Origin: an uncultured Collinsella sp.
GTDB lineage: Bacteria; Actinomycetota; Coriobacteriia; Coriobacteriales; Coriobacteriaceae
Direction: 5' to 3'
Assembly (NCBI GenBank): GCA_944321445.1
Contig: CALULJ010000005.1
Location: 1 to 64,000, forward strand
DNA: 64,000 nucleotides
The notes below the pieces were generated by a model, which did not search any database, was not told the origin of the DNA, and was given only the letters and a program-made list of their open reading frames with translations. The translations under genes were made by a program, and so were the position numbers. Positions 1 to 9,488 of this stretch are shown here, piece after piece; the stretch's first letter is position 1; every line of letters starts with the position of its first letter.

Positions 1-1938
1 ATGGCCCGCGAGGCCGAGGAGTACAGCCGCGAGAAGGTTCTCGAGGAGGCCCGTGCCGCCGTCGAGGAGGCGAGCCGCGAGTCCACCGGTCGCCGCAAGA
101 AGCGCAAGGAGAAGCGCGAGCGCGAGGCCGCTCAGCTGCGCGAGGAGAAGAAGATCGAGGAGGCGCTCGCCCAGGGCGTGAACCCCGAGGAGCTCGACGC
201 CGTGCGCGTCTCCCAGGGCGTCACCGTGGCCGAGCTCGCCGAGGCCCTCGACGTCTCCGCCAACGACATCATCAAGCGCCTGTTCCTGCTGGGCACCCCG
301 CTCACCATGACGCAATCCATGTCCGACGACCTCGTCGAGCTCGTTGCCGACGACTTGGGCCGTCAGATTCGCATCGTCACGCCGGAGGAGGAGAACTCCT
401 TCAGCTTCTACGACGATCCGAAGGACCTCAAGCCGCGCCCGCCCGTGGTCACCGTCATGGGCCACGTCGACCACGGCAAGACGTCGCTGCTCGACGCCAT
501 CCGCCACACCGGTGTGGCGAGCCACGAGGCCGGCGGCATCACCCAGCATATCGGTGCCTCCCAGGTCACCATCAACGGCCGTCAGATCACCTTCGTCGAC
601 ACCCCGGGCCACGAGGCGTTCACCGCCATGCGTGCCCGCGGTGCCAAGATCACCGACGTCGTCGTGCTGGTCGTGGCTGCCGACGACGGCGTCATGCCCC
701 AGACGGTCGAGGCCATCAACCACTCCAAGGCCGCCGGCGTGCCCATCGTCGTCGCCGTCAACAAGTGCGACAAGCCCGATGCGAACCCCGACCGCGTGCG
801 CCAGGAGCTCGTCGAGCACGGCGTCATCCCCGAGGAGTGGGGCGGCCAGAACATGTTCGTGAACGTGTCCGCCCGCCAGAAGATGGGTATCGACGACCTG
901 CTCGAGACCATCCTGCTCCAGGCCGACGTACTCGAGCTCAAGGCGAACCCCGACACCTTCGCGTCCGGCTACATCATCGAGGCCAAGCTCGACCGCGGTC
1001 GCGGTCCCGTGGCCACGGTGCTTGTGAACCGCGGCACCCTGCGCGTGGGCGACACCCTGGTTGCCGGCATGAGCTACGGCCGCGTCCGCGCCATGCTCGA
1101 CCAGCACGGTCAGCCCGTCAAGGAGGCGCGTCCCAGCGACGCCGTCGAGATTCTTGGCCTGAACTCCGTGCCCGCCGCCGGTGACGAGTTCCGCGTCTTC
1201 GAGGACGAGCGCGACGCGCGCGACCTCGCCGAGCAGCGCTCTCTCAAGGCCCGCATCGAGGAGCAGAACAAGGTCAAGCACGTCACGCTCGAGACCCTGT
1301 TCTCCGAGATGAGCGAAAACGAGCTCGCCGAGCTCAACCTCGTCGTCAAGGCCGACGTCCAGGGCTCCATCGAGGCGCTCGCCGACGCTCTGGGCAAGAT
1401 GGACCAGTCCGAGGTCCGCATCAACATCATCCACTCCGCCGTCGGTGCCATCTCCGAGACCGACGTCGTGCTGGCAGCTGCCTCGAACGCCATCATCATC
1501 GGCTTCGGCGTGCGCCCGCAGGGCAAGGCCCGCGACCTTGCGGAGAAGGAGAACGTGCAGATCAAGACGTACTCCATCATCTACAAGGCCATCGAGGACA
1601 TCGACGCCGCTCGCGTCGGCCTGCTCAAGCCCACCGAGGAGGAGGTCCGCACCGGCGAGGCCGAGGTCCGCGAGACCTTCCGCGTGCCCAAGGTCGGCCT
1701 CATCGCCGGCTGCATGGTCACCGAGGGAGAGATCGAGCGCACCGACTCCGTGCGCGTCGTGCGCGACGGCGTCGTGGTGTTCGACGGCTCCTTCGCCTCC
1801 ATGCGTCGCTTCAAGGACGACGTCAAGAGCGTCAAGAGCGGCTACGAGTGCGGCCTGGGCATCGAGAAGTTCCAGGACATCAAGGTGGGCGACATCCTCG
1901 AGGCCTACAAGGTCGTCGAGGTCGCTCGCACCGAGTAA
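1..1938 (+). CDS. infB: translation initiation factor IF-2 (5' end outside window)
   Basis: IF-2 is the GTPase that places fMet-tRNA on the 30S subunit and promotes 50S joining. The frame is open from base 1, and 645 residues are visible where actinobacterial IF-2 usually has about 900, so the variable N-terminal part is outside the window. Residues 1-60 are a charged Lys/Arg/Glu-rich linker. An IF2-N domain follows (about 68-120). The G domain shows G1 GHVDHGKT (154-161), G3 DTPGH (200-204) and G4 NKCD (254-257). The C-terminal IF2 domains II-IV follow. It heads a tight run of translation and RNA genes: rbfA begins 12 bases after its stop. Confidence 0.97.
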   Translation: MAREAEEYSREKVLEEARAAVEEASRESTGRRKKRKEKREREAAQLREEKKIEEALAQGVNPEELDAVRVSQGVTVAELAEALDVSANDIIKRLFLLGTPLTMTQSMSDDLVELVADDLGRQIRIVTPEEENSFSFYDDPKDLKPRPPVVTVMGHVDHGKTSLLDAIRHTGVASHEAGGITQHIGASQVTINGRQITFVDTPGHEAFTAMRARGAKITDVVVLVVAADDGVMPQTVEAINHSKAAGVPIVVAVNKCDKPDANPDRVRQELVEHGVIPEEWGGQNMFVNVSARQKMGIDDLLETILLQADVLELKANPDTFASGYIIEAKLDRGRGPVATVLVNRGTLRVGDTLVAGMSYGRVRAMLDQHGQPVKEARPSDAVEILGLNSVPAAGDEFRVFEDERDARDLAEQRSLKARIEEQNKVKHVTLETLFSEMSENELAELNLVVKADVQGSIEALADALGKMDQSEVRINIIHSAVGAISETDVVLAAASNAIIIGFGVRPQGKARDLAEKENVQIKTYSIIYKAIEDIDAARVGLLKPTEEEVRTGEAEVRETFRVPKVGLIAGCMVTEGEIERTDSVRVVRDGVVVFDGSFASMRRFKDDVKSVKSGYECGLGIEKFQDIKVGDILEAYKVVEVARTE

Positions 1939-1950
1939 GGGGAGGCGGCT

Positions 1951-2361
1951 GTGAAGCAGACGTCGGCCACGCGCCGTACGGGCGAGCAGCTTCGCGAGAA
2001 GCTGGGCTACATCCTTCTGTTCGAGATCTCCGATCCGCGCCTTGACCTCGTGACCCTCACGGGGGCAGAGGTCAGCGTGGACCGCACCTACGCGCGCGTC
2101 TACGTGTCGTGCGAGCCGGAGCGCTACGGCGAGGTCCTCGAGGCGCTCGAGAGCGCCCGCGGCCGCATCCGCAGCCTGCTGGCGCGCTCGCTCGATTGGC
2201 GCGGCGTGCCGGAGCTCGACTTCCGCATCGACCAGTCCACCGACGAGGCCGAGGCCATCGCCCGCGCCCTCGAGAACGTCCCGTCCACCATGGCGGTGGA
2301 GAAAGACGAAGAGGGCTATCCCATATCTCCTGAGGAAGGGGTGGAGCCGCTCGATGAGTAG
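1951..2361 (+). CDS. rbfA: 30S ribosome-binding factor A
   Basis: RbfA is a small KH-like factor needed for late 30S maturation, acting on the 5' end of 16S rRNA. The 136-residue product has the expected length and N-terminal pattern (a Lys/Arg-rich start, then GEQLREKLGYILLFEISDPR). I chose GTG at 1951 because GGGGAGG lies just upstream. The C-terminal tail (about 115-136) is acidic. The stop overlaps the next gene's ATG (ATGAGTAG), so translation is probably coupled to the downstream phosphoesterase. The infB-rbfA adjacency is a classic arrangement and supports the call. Confidence 0.95.
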   Translation: MKQTSATRRTGEQLREKLGYILLFEISDPRLDLVTLTGAEVSVDRTYARVYVSCEPERYGEVLEALESARGRIRSLLARSLDWRGVPELDFRIDQSTDEAEAIARALENVPSTMAVEKDEEGYPISPEEGVEPLDE

Positions 2362-3397
2362 CTGCTGCCGCCAACGCACCCCGGAACTTGAGAGCGCATA
2401 TCGACGCATCCTCGACCTGGTCGAGGATGCGTCCTCCATCGCGATCTCGGGGCATACGTCGCCCGACGGCGACGCGCTGGGGTCCGTGTTGGGTCTTGGG
2501 CTCGCGCTTTCGGCGCGCTACCCGCACAAAGAGGTTACGTTCCTGCTGGCAGACCGCGCGCCGGTGCCTCGCATCTACCAGTTCATGGAGGGGGCGGACC
2601 GCTTCGTGCCTGCTGCCGATGTGAGCGGCGACCCGGATCTGTTCATCTCGGTCGACTGCCCGGTCACCGAGCGCCTTGCCGATTCCGCGCAGGTGCTCGC
2701 CCGCGCCCGTACCGTCGCGTGCTTCGATCACCATCCTGCGCGCGAGGAGTTCGCCGACGCGACCGTCCGCTGCGTGAACGCCGCGGCGACCGCCGTGCTT
2801 ATCGAGGACTTCCTCAACTGGGCGGGCATCGAGCTCACGGGCGAGATCGCGACCTGCTTGCTGTGCGGCTTGGTCACCGATACGGGCCGCTTCCAGTACC
2901 AAAACGCCGATCCCGCCGCGTTCGCTTGCGCCGCGCGCCTGGTTGACGCAGGCGCTGAGCCCTCGCGCATCTCCCTTGAGGTCTATCAGAGCCAGCGCCT
3001 GGGCTACCTCAAGCTCGAGTCGCTCGTCATGAGCCGCATCCACACCGTCGCCGACGGCAAGGTGGCCTACAGCTACGCCTACGCGTCGGACCTCACCGGG
3101 TACGGCGTCACGTCGGACGAATGCGACGGCCTCGTGGACGTGGTGCGCGCCGTGCGCGGCGTCGAGGTGTGCCTGTTCGTGAAGGAGACGGAGTGCTGCC
3201 ACCGCGTGCGCGGCAACCTGCGCTCCAAGTGCGACCTCGATGTCTCCGGCGTGGCTGCGGCCTTCGGTGGCGGCGGGCACGTCGCCGCTGCGGGATTCAC
3301 CTACGAGGGCAGCATCGTCGAGACGCTGAACGATGCGCTGCCCATGCTCTGCGAGCTCGTGGGCGTGGATGCCGAGGGCATCCACGTCGAGCTGTAG
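2354..3397 (+). CDS. nrnA: DHH/DHHA1 phosphoesterase, NrnA-type oligoribonuclease / pAp phosphatase
   Basis: NrnA proteins degrade nano-RNAs and dephosphorylate pAp using two metal ions. The 347-residue product shows the family motifs in order: SGHTSPDGDALGS near residue 33, VDCPV near 98, the DHH motif in CFDHHPAR near 125, TDTGRFQYQNAD near 176, and a DHHA1 glycine-rich GGGGHVAAAG near 312. ATG at 2354 overlaps the rbfA stop by 8 bases. It lies between rbfA and truB, where this family often occurs in actinobacteria and firmicutes. Whether it acts mainly on pAp or on short RNAs cannot be told from sequence. Confidence 0.92.
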   Translation: MSSCCRQRTPELESAYRRILDLVEDASSIAISGHTSPDGDALGSVLGLGLALSARYPHKEVTFLLADRAPVPRIYQFMEGADRFVPAADVSGDPDLFISVDCPVTERLADSAQVLARARTVACFDHHPAREEFADATVRCVNAAATAVLIEDFLNWAGIELTGEIATCLLCGLVTDTGRFQYQNADPAAFACAARLVDAGAEPSRISLEVYQSQRLGYLKLESLVMSRIHTVADGKVAYSYAYASDLTGYGVTSDECDGLVDVVRAVRGVEVCLFVKETECCHRVRGNLRSKCDLDVSGVAAAFGGGGHVAAAGFTYEGSIVETLNDALPMLCELVGVDAEGIHVEL

Positions 3398-3407
3398 CGG
3401 GGTGGGC

Positions 3408-4349
3408 ATGGCGCGTCGCACACCCAGTTCAATACACCTGCTGTTCGCCGTCGACAAGCCGGTCGGCTGCACCTCGCACGACGTCGTCGCGCGGGCGCGC
3501 CGCGCGCTGTCCGAGCGCCGCGTGGGCCATGCGGGCACGCTTGACCCGCTGGCCTCGGGCGTTATGGTGCTCGGCGTCGGCCAGGCCACGCGGCTGCTTG
3601 GCCGTATCACGCAGGAAACCAAATCGTATATCGCCGACATCGCGTTCGGCTTCGAGACGAATACCGATGACGCGGAAGGGGAGGCGACCCGCCGCGTCGA
3701 GGTGGTGCCCGAGCTTTTCGACCGTGCATTCGCCGAGCGTGCGGTCGCGGCGAGCGTCGGCCCCCAGATGCAAGTGCCGCCTGCGTTTTCCGCCATCTCG
3801 GTGAACGGTGTGCGCTCCTACAAGCGCGCCCGCGCGGGCGATGCCGTCGAGCTGCCGCCGCGCTCCGTCGAGGTGCTCTCCGCGACCCTCGTTGCGGTGA
3901 GCGACGTCGCGGGCTCACCTGTGTGGACGGTTGCCTACACCGTGAGCAAGGGAACCTACATCCGCGCCCTCGCGCGCGACCTGGGCCGCTCCGTGGATTC
4001 CGCGGCGCATGTGGCGTCGCTGCGCCGTACCGCTTCGGGCACGGTGACGCTTTCCGACTGTCTGGACATCGATGCGCTCACGGTGGATGCCGCGCAAAGT
4101 CGCTGCCTTGATCCCGTGCGCGTGCTGGGCTGCCCCGCCATCTCGGTGCCCACGGAGACGCTCGAGGATATCCGCTGCGGCAGGCGCCTGTCGCCTAAGC
4201 TCGTATCGGCCGCGACCCGCCCGGTGGGCGAGGGCGACATTGTCGCGCTCGTGCACGAGGGATCGCTGCATGCCGTCGCGCGTCTCGAGGCGGGCCGCAT
4301 CGCCATGTGCGACGTGTTCCCGCAGGCGATCGGCGGCGTTGCCCTATGA
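3408..4349 (+). CDS. truB: tRNA pseudouridine(55) synthase
   Basis: TruB converts U55 in the T-loop of elongator tRNAs to pseudouridine. The 313-residue product has the RNA-clamping lysine start (FAVDKPVGCTSHDVV) and the catalytic motif GHAGTLDPLASGVMVLG, with the nucleophilic Asp at residue 46. Motif YTVSKGTYIRALARDLG lies near 180-195. An upstream in-frame ATG at 3333 would run into the preceding gene; ATG 3408, ten bases after the nrnA stop and preceded by GGGGTGG, gives the normal N-terminus. The stop overlaps the ribF start (ATGATG). Confidence 0.95.
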   Translation: MARRTPSSIHLLFAVDKPVGCTSHDVVARARRALSERRVGHAGTLDPLASGVMVLGVGQATRLLGRITQETKSYIADIAFGFETNTDDAEGEATRRVEVVPELFDRAFAERAVAASVGPQMQVPPAFSAISVNGVRSYKRARAGDAVELPPRSVEVLSATLVAVSDVAGSPVWTVAYTVSKGTYIRALARDLGRSVDSAAHVASLRRTASGTVTLSDCLDIDALTVDAAQSRCLDPVRVLGCPAISVPTETLEDIRCGRRLSPKLVSAATRPVGEGDIVALVHEGSLHAVARLEAGRIAMCDVFPQAIGGVAL

Positions 4350-5347
4350 TGCCCTTGCGCGAGGAACTTGAGCGCGATTTTCTTATCGCAACGTCTGGTG
4401 CCCCCGTTGTCCGTGTGGACGGGAATGCTCCCGTCGACCTCGGCGAGGCGGTCCTCGCTATCGGCGCGTTCGACGGCATCCACATCGGTCATCGCTCGCT
4501 CATCGAGCGGACCGTTGCCGATGCGCGCCGCCGGGGCGTCGCCGCTGTTGCCGTGACGTTCGACCCCGATCCCGATAGCGTTGTCGGCCCGGGTCCCGCT
4601 CCCAAGCTCACCTCGGTCGACGACCGCCTGCATGCTCTTGCAGCAAGCGGGGTCGACACGGTCGCGGTCGTCCCCTTCTCGCGCGAGCTTGCCGCCATGG
4701 ACCATCGTGCGTTTTTCGAGCAGGTGCTTCTGCCCGTTATGCGCGTACGCGCGGTCCACGTGGGCAGCGATTTTCGCCTGGGCAGGGGCGGTAAGGGCAC
4801 AGTCGAGGTCCTGAGAGCCTGGGGCGCCACCTGCGGCATCGAGGTCTTCGGCCACAGCCTGGTGCTCGACGACGGCTCTGCGGTCTCCGCCTCGCGCATC
4901 CGCAGCCTCGTCGCTGCGGGCGATGTCGCTGCCGCCCGGTCGGAGCTCGGGCGCCGCTTCATGGTGCGCGGCACCATCGGCAGCGGACGCGGGCAGGGAA
5001 CCGGCATGGGCTTTCCCACCGCGAACGTCATCGTCGACCCGGGCCTTCAGGTGCCGGGCGATGGCGTGTACGCGGCGCTCGCGCTGGTCGATGGCTGCGT
5101 GTGGCCCGCTGCGGTCAACGCGGGGCTTCCGCCCACGTTCGCCATGCTCCCGGGTGCCGCGCGCCTGGAGGCGAATCTCATCGGCTTTTCCGGCAACATC
5201 CGCGGCGAGAACATCTCGCTCGCGTTCGATGCGTTCCTGCGCCCCTCGCGCGTCTTTGACAGCACCGACGAGCTCATCGCGACGGTTTTGGGGAATATAG
5301 AGACTATTCGCGAAACGTTCGGCGAAAGCGGGGTGCGACTCGTTTGA
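4346..5347 (+). CDS. ribF: bifunctional riboflavin kinase / FAD synthetase
   Basis: RibF makes FMN from riboflavin and then FAD. The 333-residue product has the N-terminal FAD synthetase domain of the nucleotidyltransferase type (AIGAFDGIHIGHRSLI near 46-61, TFDPDP near 84) and the C-terminal kinase domain (GRGQGTGMGFPTANV near 214, the ATP/flavin-binding PTAN motif). ATG 4346 overlaps the truB stop; a second ATG follows at 4349, so either codon could be used. The truB-ribF pair is a common bacterial arrangement. The end overlaps the dnaG start. Confidence 0.95.
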   Translation: MMPLREELERDFLIATSGAPVVRVDGNAPVDLGEAVLAIGAFDGIHIGHRSLIERTVADARRRGVAAVAVTFDPDPDSVVGPGPAPKLTSVDDRLHALAASGVDTVAVVPFSRELAAMDHRAFFEQVLLPVMRVRAVHVGSDFRLGRGGKGTVEVLRAWGATCGIEVFGHSLVLDDGSAVSASRIRSLVAAGDVAAARSELGRRFMVRGTIGSGRGQGTGMGFPTANVIVDPGLQVPGDGVYAALALVDGCVWPAAVNAGLPPTFAMLPGAARLEANLIGFSGNIRGENISLAFDAFLRPSRVFDSTDELIATVLGNIETIRETFGESGVRLV

Positions 5348-7368
5348 TTTCCGATGAGGACAAGGACCGCGTGCGCGCGGCGACCGACCTGGTACAGCTG
5401 GTGCAGGAGACCGTGGAGCTCAAGCCCCGCGGTCAGGAGTTTTGGGGCTGCTGCCCCTTCCATGGCGAGAAGACCCCGTCGTTCCACGTCATTCCCGCTA
5501 CCCAGGTGTGGCACTGCTTCGGCTGCGGCGAGGGTGGCGACGCCTTCACCTACGTCATGAAGCGCGAGAACCTTTCGTTTCCCGAGTCCATCCGCTATCT
5601 CGCCGACCGCGCCGGCATCGAGATCGCCGACGACGCGCCGCGGGCCCGCCAGGGCACGAAGCGCTCGCGCATCATCGATGTGTGCGAGGAGGCGTGCGCC
5701 TTTTTCCATACCATGCTCATGCGTGGGAAAGACGGGCGCGGGCGCGAGTACTTCTCCTCGCGCGGCATTGGATCGGCCATGTGCCAGCGCTACCGGCTGG
5801 GCTACGCCCCCGGGCGTGGCAGCCTGGTGGCACATCTTTCCGCCAAGGGTTTCAAGCCGCGCGAGATGATCGATGCGAACGTTGCGGTGAGCCGCGATCG
5901 CGGAAGGCTTTCCGACCGGTTCTACGACCGCGTGATGTTCCCCATCTTCGACGAGCAGGGCCGCTGCATCGCCTTCGGCGGACGCATCATGGGGAAGGGC
6001 GAGCCCAAGTACCTCAACACGGCCGAGACGCCGGTGTTCCACAAGAAGCGCAACCTCTATGGCTTCAACTGGGCAAAGGAACATATCGTCGCCGCGGACG
6101 AGGCCATTGTCGTGGAGGGCTACACCGATGCCATCGCCTGCTGGGAGGCAGGCATCAAAAACGTGGTCGCCACGCTGGGCACGGCGCTTACCGAGCACCA
6201 CGTGAAGACGCTGACGCGCTTCGCCAAGCGCATCGTGTACCTGTTCGACGGCGATGCCGCCGGTCAGAAAGCCGCCGAGCGCGCCATCCAGTTCGTCGAG
6301 ACGGGCTCGGTGGACCTGCGCTGCGTCATTTTGCCCGACGACCTCGACCCCGCAGACTTCCTGCGCGACCGCAGCGGGGAGGACCTGCGCGCGATGCTCG
6401 ATGCGGCGGAGCCCCTGCTGGACTTCGTCTTCCGCAAACTTGAGGGCAGAAGCGACGTCACGACGCCCGCCGGGCGCGCCCGCGCGCTCGAGGACGCGTG
6501 CCGTCTCATCTATCCGCTCCGTACGAGCTATATGATCGATACGTATTACATGCAGATCGCCGACCGGCTGGGGGCTGACCCGGATATGGTCCGCGAGGCC
6601 GCGACCCGCGTCTTTCGTCAGGTGGCGCGCGAGGAGGAAACAGCGCGCAATCGCGAGCGCATGCGCGACCGCGCCCAGCGCGACCGTTCCGCCGCCGCAG
6701 CTCCTGCGTCCGCGCCTGCGCGTCCATCTACCGCGCCCGGCGGGGGAGAGCCGTGGGGGTCCGAGCCTTTCGATGAGGAGCCGTACGACTACGTGCCGAT
6801 GGAGGCTGACGGGGGAGCGGGTGCATCCGTTTCCTCGGAACCTGCCGTTGCCGCCGCGCCCGCGGCACCCCTCACCGAGCTCGAGCGACGCTCGCTCACC
6901 GGCGAGCGCGAGCTGCTGTGCCTGCTCACCACGTATCCGGACAGCTTCCGCTCCTTTGCCGAGCGCATCACCGAGATCGACTGGATCGATTCGCGGCACG
7001 AGGCCATAGCCTGGGCGGTTCTCGCCACGCCCGAGGGCAGTACCGCCGCCGACGTCATGGCCGCTGCGCGCTCGGTGTGTCCCGAGGCCCCGCAGCTCGT
7101 GAGCGCGGGCACGATCGACGCGACAAGCGCGCACCCCACCGAGACCAACATCGAGTTTCTCCTCGATACGCTCGAGCTGTACACGATTCGCCGTCGCATG
7201 CGGCAGGCTCAGGCTCGCCTGCGCAGCGACCGGTCGCTCACGGTCGAGGAGCGCCGCGACATGGCCATACGCGCCACGCAGGATGCCGCGCGCGTGCGAG
7301 AGCTCGAGCGTGCGGTCGAAGGCGTTGCCGATCCGTTCCGACAGTACGACCAGCAGGGCGGTGCATAG
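5344..7368 (+). CDS. dnaG: DNA primase
   Basis: DnaG synthesises RNA primers at the replication fork. The 674-residue product has the N-terminal zinc finger (CPFHGEKTPSF near 37, CFGCGEGGDAF near 59), the RNA polymerase core, and a TOPRIM domain with EGYTDAIA near 258 and DGDAAGQ near 301 carrying the metal-binding acids. A low-complexity Ala/Pro/Glu linker (about 440-510) leads to the C-terminal helicase-binding domain. The start is TTG at 5344, overlapping the ribF stop by 4 bases; it is the only position giving the standard N-terminus. rpoD follows 150 bases later, as in the macromolecular synthesis operon. Confidence 0.96.
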   Translation: MISDEDKDRVRAATDLVQLVQETVELKPRGQEFWGCCPFHGEKTPSFHVIPATQVWHCFGCGEGGDAFTYVMKRENLSFPESIRYLADRAGIEIADDAPRARQGTKRSRIIDVCEEACAFFHTMLMRGKDGRGREYFSSRGIGSAMCQRYRLGYAPGRGSLVAHLSAKGFKPREMIDANVAVSRDRGRLSDRFYDRVMFPIFDEQGRCIAFGGRIMGKGEPKYLNTAETPVFHKKRNLYGFNWAKEHIVAADEAIVVEGYTDAIACWEAGIKNVVATLGTALTEHHVKTLTRFAKRIVYLFDGDAAGQKAAERAIQFVETGSVDLRCVILPDDLDPADFLRDRSGEDLRAMLDAAEPLLDFVFRKLEGRSDVTTPAGRARALEDACRLIYPLRTSYMIDTYYMQIADRLGADPDMVREAATRVFRQVAREEETARNRERMRDRAQRDRSAAAAPASAPARPSTAPGGGEPWGSEPFDEEPYDYVPMEADGGAGASVSSEPAVAAAPAAPLTELERRSLTGERELLCLLTTYPDSFRSFAERITEIDWIDSRHEAIAWAVLATPEGSTAADVMAAARSVCPEAPQLVSAGTIDATSAHPTETNIEFLLDTLELYTIRRRMRQAQARLRSDRSLTVEERRDMAIRATQDAARVRELERAVEGVADPFRQYDQQGGA

Positions 7369-7518
7369 CGCTCGCCCGTGTGAGCAGCCATCGCAACCGT
7401 CCCCCGACGCATGTACCCGTTTTTCAGAAGAATGCTTGACGAAAGATGGATTCTCGGCTAGGCGGGTATAACACGATGTGCTAAAGTAGTGTGTCCTGTG
7501 ACTAAGAAGGGAGAATCT

Positions 7519-8850
7519 GTGCCAAAGAAGACCGATAGCATGGGTCCCGAGCTCGAATCGCTTGTTGACAAGCTTCTGGACCAGGGCTCAAGGACCGGCT
7601 CTGTCACCGAGGACGACATCCAGATCGCACTCAAAGATGTCGACGTGTCCGATGCACAGCTGAACTCCGTATACCGCAACCTGCGCGACCATGGTGTCGA
7701 CGTTATCTCAGCCGGCGATGACGACGATACCGCGCTCGGCGTGGACGATACCGATGACGTGCTCGACGATGATGAGTTGGGCGACGAGAGCATCGAGGAC
7801 CACGAGATCAAGGTCGCCAAGAACGCCGATGCCGAGATGGCCTCGACGCGCTCCAAGCGCAAGTCTCGCGTGAGGACGTCCCGTTCGCGTTCGCGCGCTC
7901 GCGGTATCGACGCTTCGACCGTGATGCTCACCGGTGATCCGGTGCGCATGTACCTGAAGGAGATCGGCAAGGTCGACCTGCTGACCGCCGCCGACGAGGT
8001 CGACCTCGCCATGAAGATCGAGGCGGGCCTTGACGCGAGCAACAAGCTCGAGGCCGCCGAGGCGGGCGAGCTCAAGCTCACGCGCGCCGAGATGCGCCGC
8101 CTTTCCCGCGTGGAGCAGGTGGGTCTCGAGGCCAAGCAGGCCCTCATTTCCGCGAACCTGCGCCTGGTCGTCTCTATCGCCAAGCGCTACGTTGGTCGCG
8201 GCATGCTGTTCCTCGACCTCATCCAGGAGGGCAACCTGGGCCTCATCCGCGCGGTTGAGAAGTTCGACTACGAGAAGGGCTTCAAGTTCTCGACGTACGC
8301 CACCTGGTGGATCCGTCAGGCCATCACGCGCGCCATCGCCGACCAGGCCCGTACCATCCGCATCCCGGTGCACATGGTCGAGACCATCAACAAGCTCGTG
8401 CGCGTGCAGCGCCAGCTGCTGCAGGATCTGGGCCGCGACCCGACGCCCGAGGAGATCGGTGCCGAGATGGATATGAGCGCCGACCGCGTGCGCGAGATCC
8501 AGAAGATCAGCCAGGAGCCCGTCTCGCTCGAGACGCCTATTGGCGAGGAAGAGGATTCCCAGCTGGGCGACTTCATCGAGGACTCCAACGCCGAGGTTCC
8601 GCCTGATGCCGCGAGCTTCTCGATGCTTCAGGAGCAGCTCACCCAGGTGCTCGATTCGCTGGCCGATCGCGAGCGCAAGGTCATCGAGCTGCGCTTCGGT
8701 CTTGTTGACGGCCATCCGCGCACGCTCGAGGAAGTGGGCCGCGAGTTCGGCGTCACCCGCGAGCGCATCCGTCAGATCGAGTCCAAGACGCTCGCCAAGC
8801 TGCGCCACCCGAGCCGCTCGAGCAAGCTCAAGGACTACATCGAGAACTAG
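7519..8850 (+). CDS. rpoD: primary RNA polymerase sigma factor (sigma 70/SigA)
   Basis: This is the housekeeping sigma factor. The 443-residue product has an acidic region 1.1-like N-terminus (about 1-110), a basic linker ([14 protein letters not shown]), region 1.2 ([16 protein letters not shown]), region 2 ([47 protein letters not shown]), region 3, and region 4 with the -35 reading helix ([15 protein letters not shown]). GTG at 7519 was chosen because AAGGGAG precedes it at good spacing; upstream GTGs at 7489 and 7498 are in frame but lack a site. A strong terminator follows at 8863. No convincing promoter was found between dnaG and this gene. Confidence 0.96.
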   Translation: MPKKTDSMGPELESLVDKLLDQGSRTGSVTEDDIQIALKDVDVSDAQLNSVYRNLRDHGVDVISAGDDDDTALGVDDTDDVLDDDELGDESIEDHEIKVAKNADAEMASTRSKRKSRVRTSRSRSRARGIDASTVMLTGDPVRMYLKEIGKVDLLTAADEVDLAMKIEAGLDASNKLEAAEAGELKLTRAEMRRLSRVEQVGLEAKQALISANLRLVVSIAKRYVGRGMLFLDLIQEGNLGLIRAVEKFDYEKGFKFSTYATWWIRQAITRAIADQARTIRIPVHMVETINKLVRVQRQLLQDLGRDPTPEEIGAEMDMSADRVREIQKISQEPVSLETPIGEEEDSQLGDFIEDSNAEVPPDAASFSMLQEQLTQVLDSLADRERKVIELRFGLVDGHPRTLEEVGREFGVTRERIRQIESKTLAKLRHPSRSSKLKDYIEN

Positions 8851-8862
8851 TTTTCCCAGTAA

Positions 8863-8893
8863 AGCCGCCCTGTGAATTGCAGGGCGGCTTTTT
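8863..8893 (+). terminator. rho-independent terminator after rpoD
   Basis: Perfect 9-bp stem AGCCGCCCT / AGGGCGGCT with a 9-base loop, followed directly by a run of T. It starts 12 bases after the rpoD stop. Confidence 0.92.
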
Positions 8894-8915
8894 GGTTGGC
8901 CATGTTGTTTGCAAC

Positions 8916-8946
8916 GAAAAAGCCCCGCCGGAGAACCGACGGGGCT
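8916..8946 (-). terminator. rho-independent terminator of tRNA-Asn copy 1
   Basis: Read on the - strand, AGCCCCGTCGG pairs with CCGGCGGGGCT and is followed by TTTTT. It lies 9 bases beyond the CCA end of the tRNA gene at 8956-9030. Confidence 0.88.
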
Positions 8947-8955
8947 TAAAACTTC

Positions 8956-9030
8956 TGGCTCCTCGAGTAGGACTCGAACCTACAACAACGCGGTTAACAG
9001 CCGCGGGCTCTACCATTGAGCTATCGAGGA
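8956..9030 (-). tRNA. tRNA-Asn (GTT), copy 1
   Basis: On the - strand the gene reads from TCCTCGATAGCTCAATGG to TACTCGAGGAGCCA. The 7-bp acceptor stem TCCTCGA/TCGAGGA is perfect, the anticodon loop CTGTTAA carries GTT, the T-loop is GGTTCGAGTCC, and the 3' CCA is encoded. It is a near-identical twin of the copy at 9193-9267. A promoter lies just upstream (9059-9086) and a terminator just downstream. Confidence 0.96.
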
Positions 9031-9058
9031 ATATGGTTGCTCGGTCGCAACAAGGAAC

Positions 9059-9086
9059 AGTATACGCAAATACAGGTGGCTTGCAA
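9059..9086 (-). promoter_or_regulatory. sigma-70 promoter for tRNA-Asn copy 1
   Basis: On the - strand, -35 TTGCAA (9081-9086), a 16-base spacer and -10 TATACT (9059-9064). The -10 with its flank (TTTGCGTATACTGTTCCTTG) is shared exactly with the promoter of copy 2, so it was duplicated along with the tRNA. Confidence 0.85.
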
Positions 9087-9154
9087 GATATTTTTTAAAA
9101 AACTGTGGCCAGGGCTCTTCGATTGCCAGTTGGCACGGTGCCTCTTAAACCAAC

Positions 9155-9184
9155 AAAAAGCCCCGCCGGGAATCCGACGGGGCT
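9155..9184 (-). terminator. rho-independent terminator of tRNA-Asn copy 2
   Basis: On the - strand, AGCCCCGTCGG pairs with CCGGCGGGGCT and is followed by TTTTTG. It is homologous to the terminator of copy 1. Confidence 0.87.
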
Positions 9185-9192
9185 GATGTCTC

Positions 9193-9267
9193 TGGCTCCT
9201 CGAGTAGGACTCGAACCTACAACAACGCGGTTAACAGCCGCGGGCTCTACCATTGAGCTATCGAGGA
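9193..9267 (-). tRNA. tRNA-Asn (GTT), copy 2
   Basis: Same 75-base sequence as copy 1 with encoded CCA: acceptor TCCTCGA/TCGAGGA, anticodon GTT, standard T-arm. It has its own promoter (9295-9322) and terminator (9155-9184), so the two are independent transcription units rather than one tRNA operon. Confidence 0.96.
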
Positions 9268-9294
9268 ATATGGGCTCCAAACGAAGCAAGGAAC

Positions 9295-9322
9295 AGTATA
9301 CGCAAATCACGGGGCCGCGCAA
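9295..9322 (-). promoter_or_regulatory. sigma-70 promoter for tRNA-Asn copy 2
   Basis: On the - strand, -35 TTGCGC (9317-9322), a 16-base spacer and -10 TATACT (9295-9300). The same TTTGCG-TATACT context as copy 1. Between here and 9488 I see no gene. Confidence 0.85.
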
Positions 9323-9488
9323 GGGCTATTCGAAAAGTTTTTGCTTGCGCATGGTGTACCGAGCGCGTCATGCGCAACTGGTGACGTAAATGCACGACTG
9401 GCGCCATGCCTCATGTCCGGTTCGCGTCAACTCATACAATTGAGAAGGGAAGATCGAAATCGCGAGGGGAGCGGGTATTAACGATACA

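Noticed and set aside
4307-4345. Longer ribF start at 4307
   Set aside because: It would extend into truB and has no site; ATG 4346 overlaps the truB stop and gives the usual start.
7436-7472. TTGACG ... TATAAC as rpoD promoter
   Set aside because: The spacer is 25 bases, too long for a sigma-70 promoter, and neither element has a better partner.
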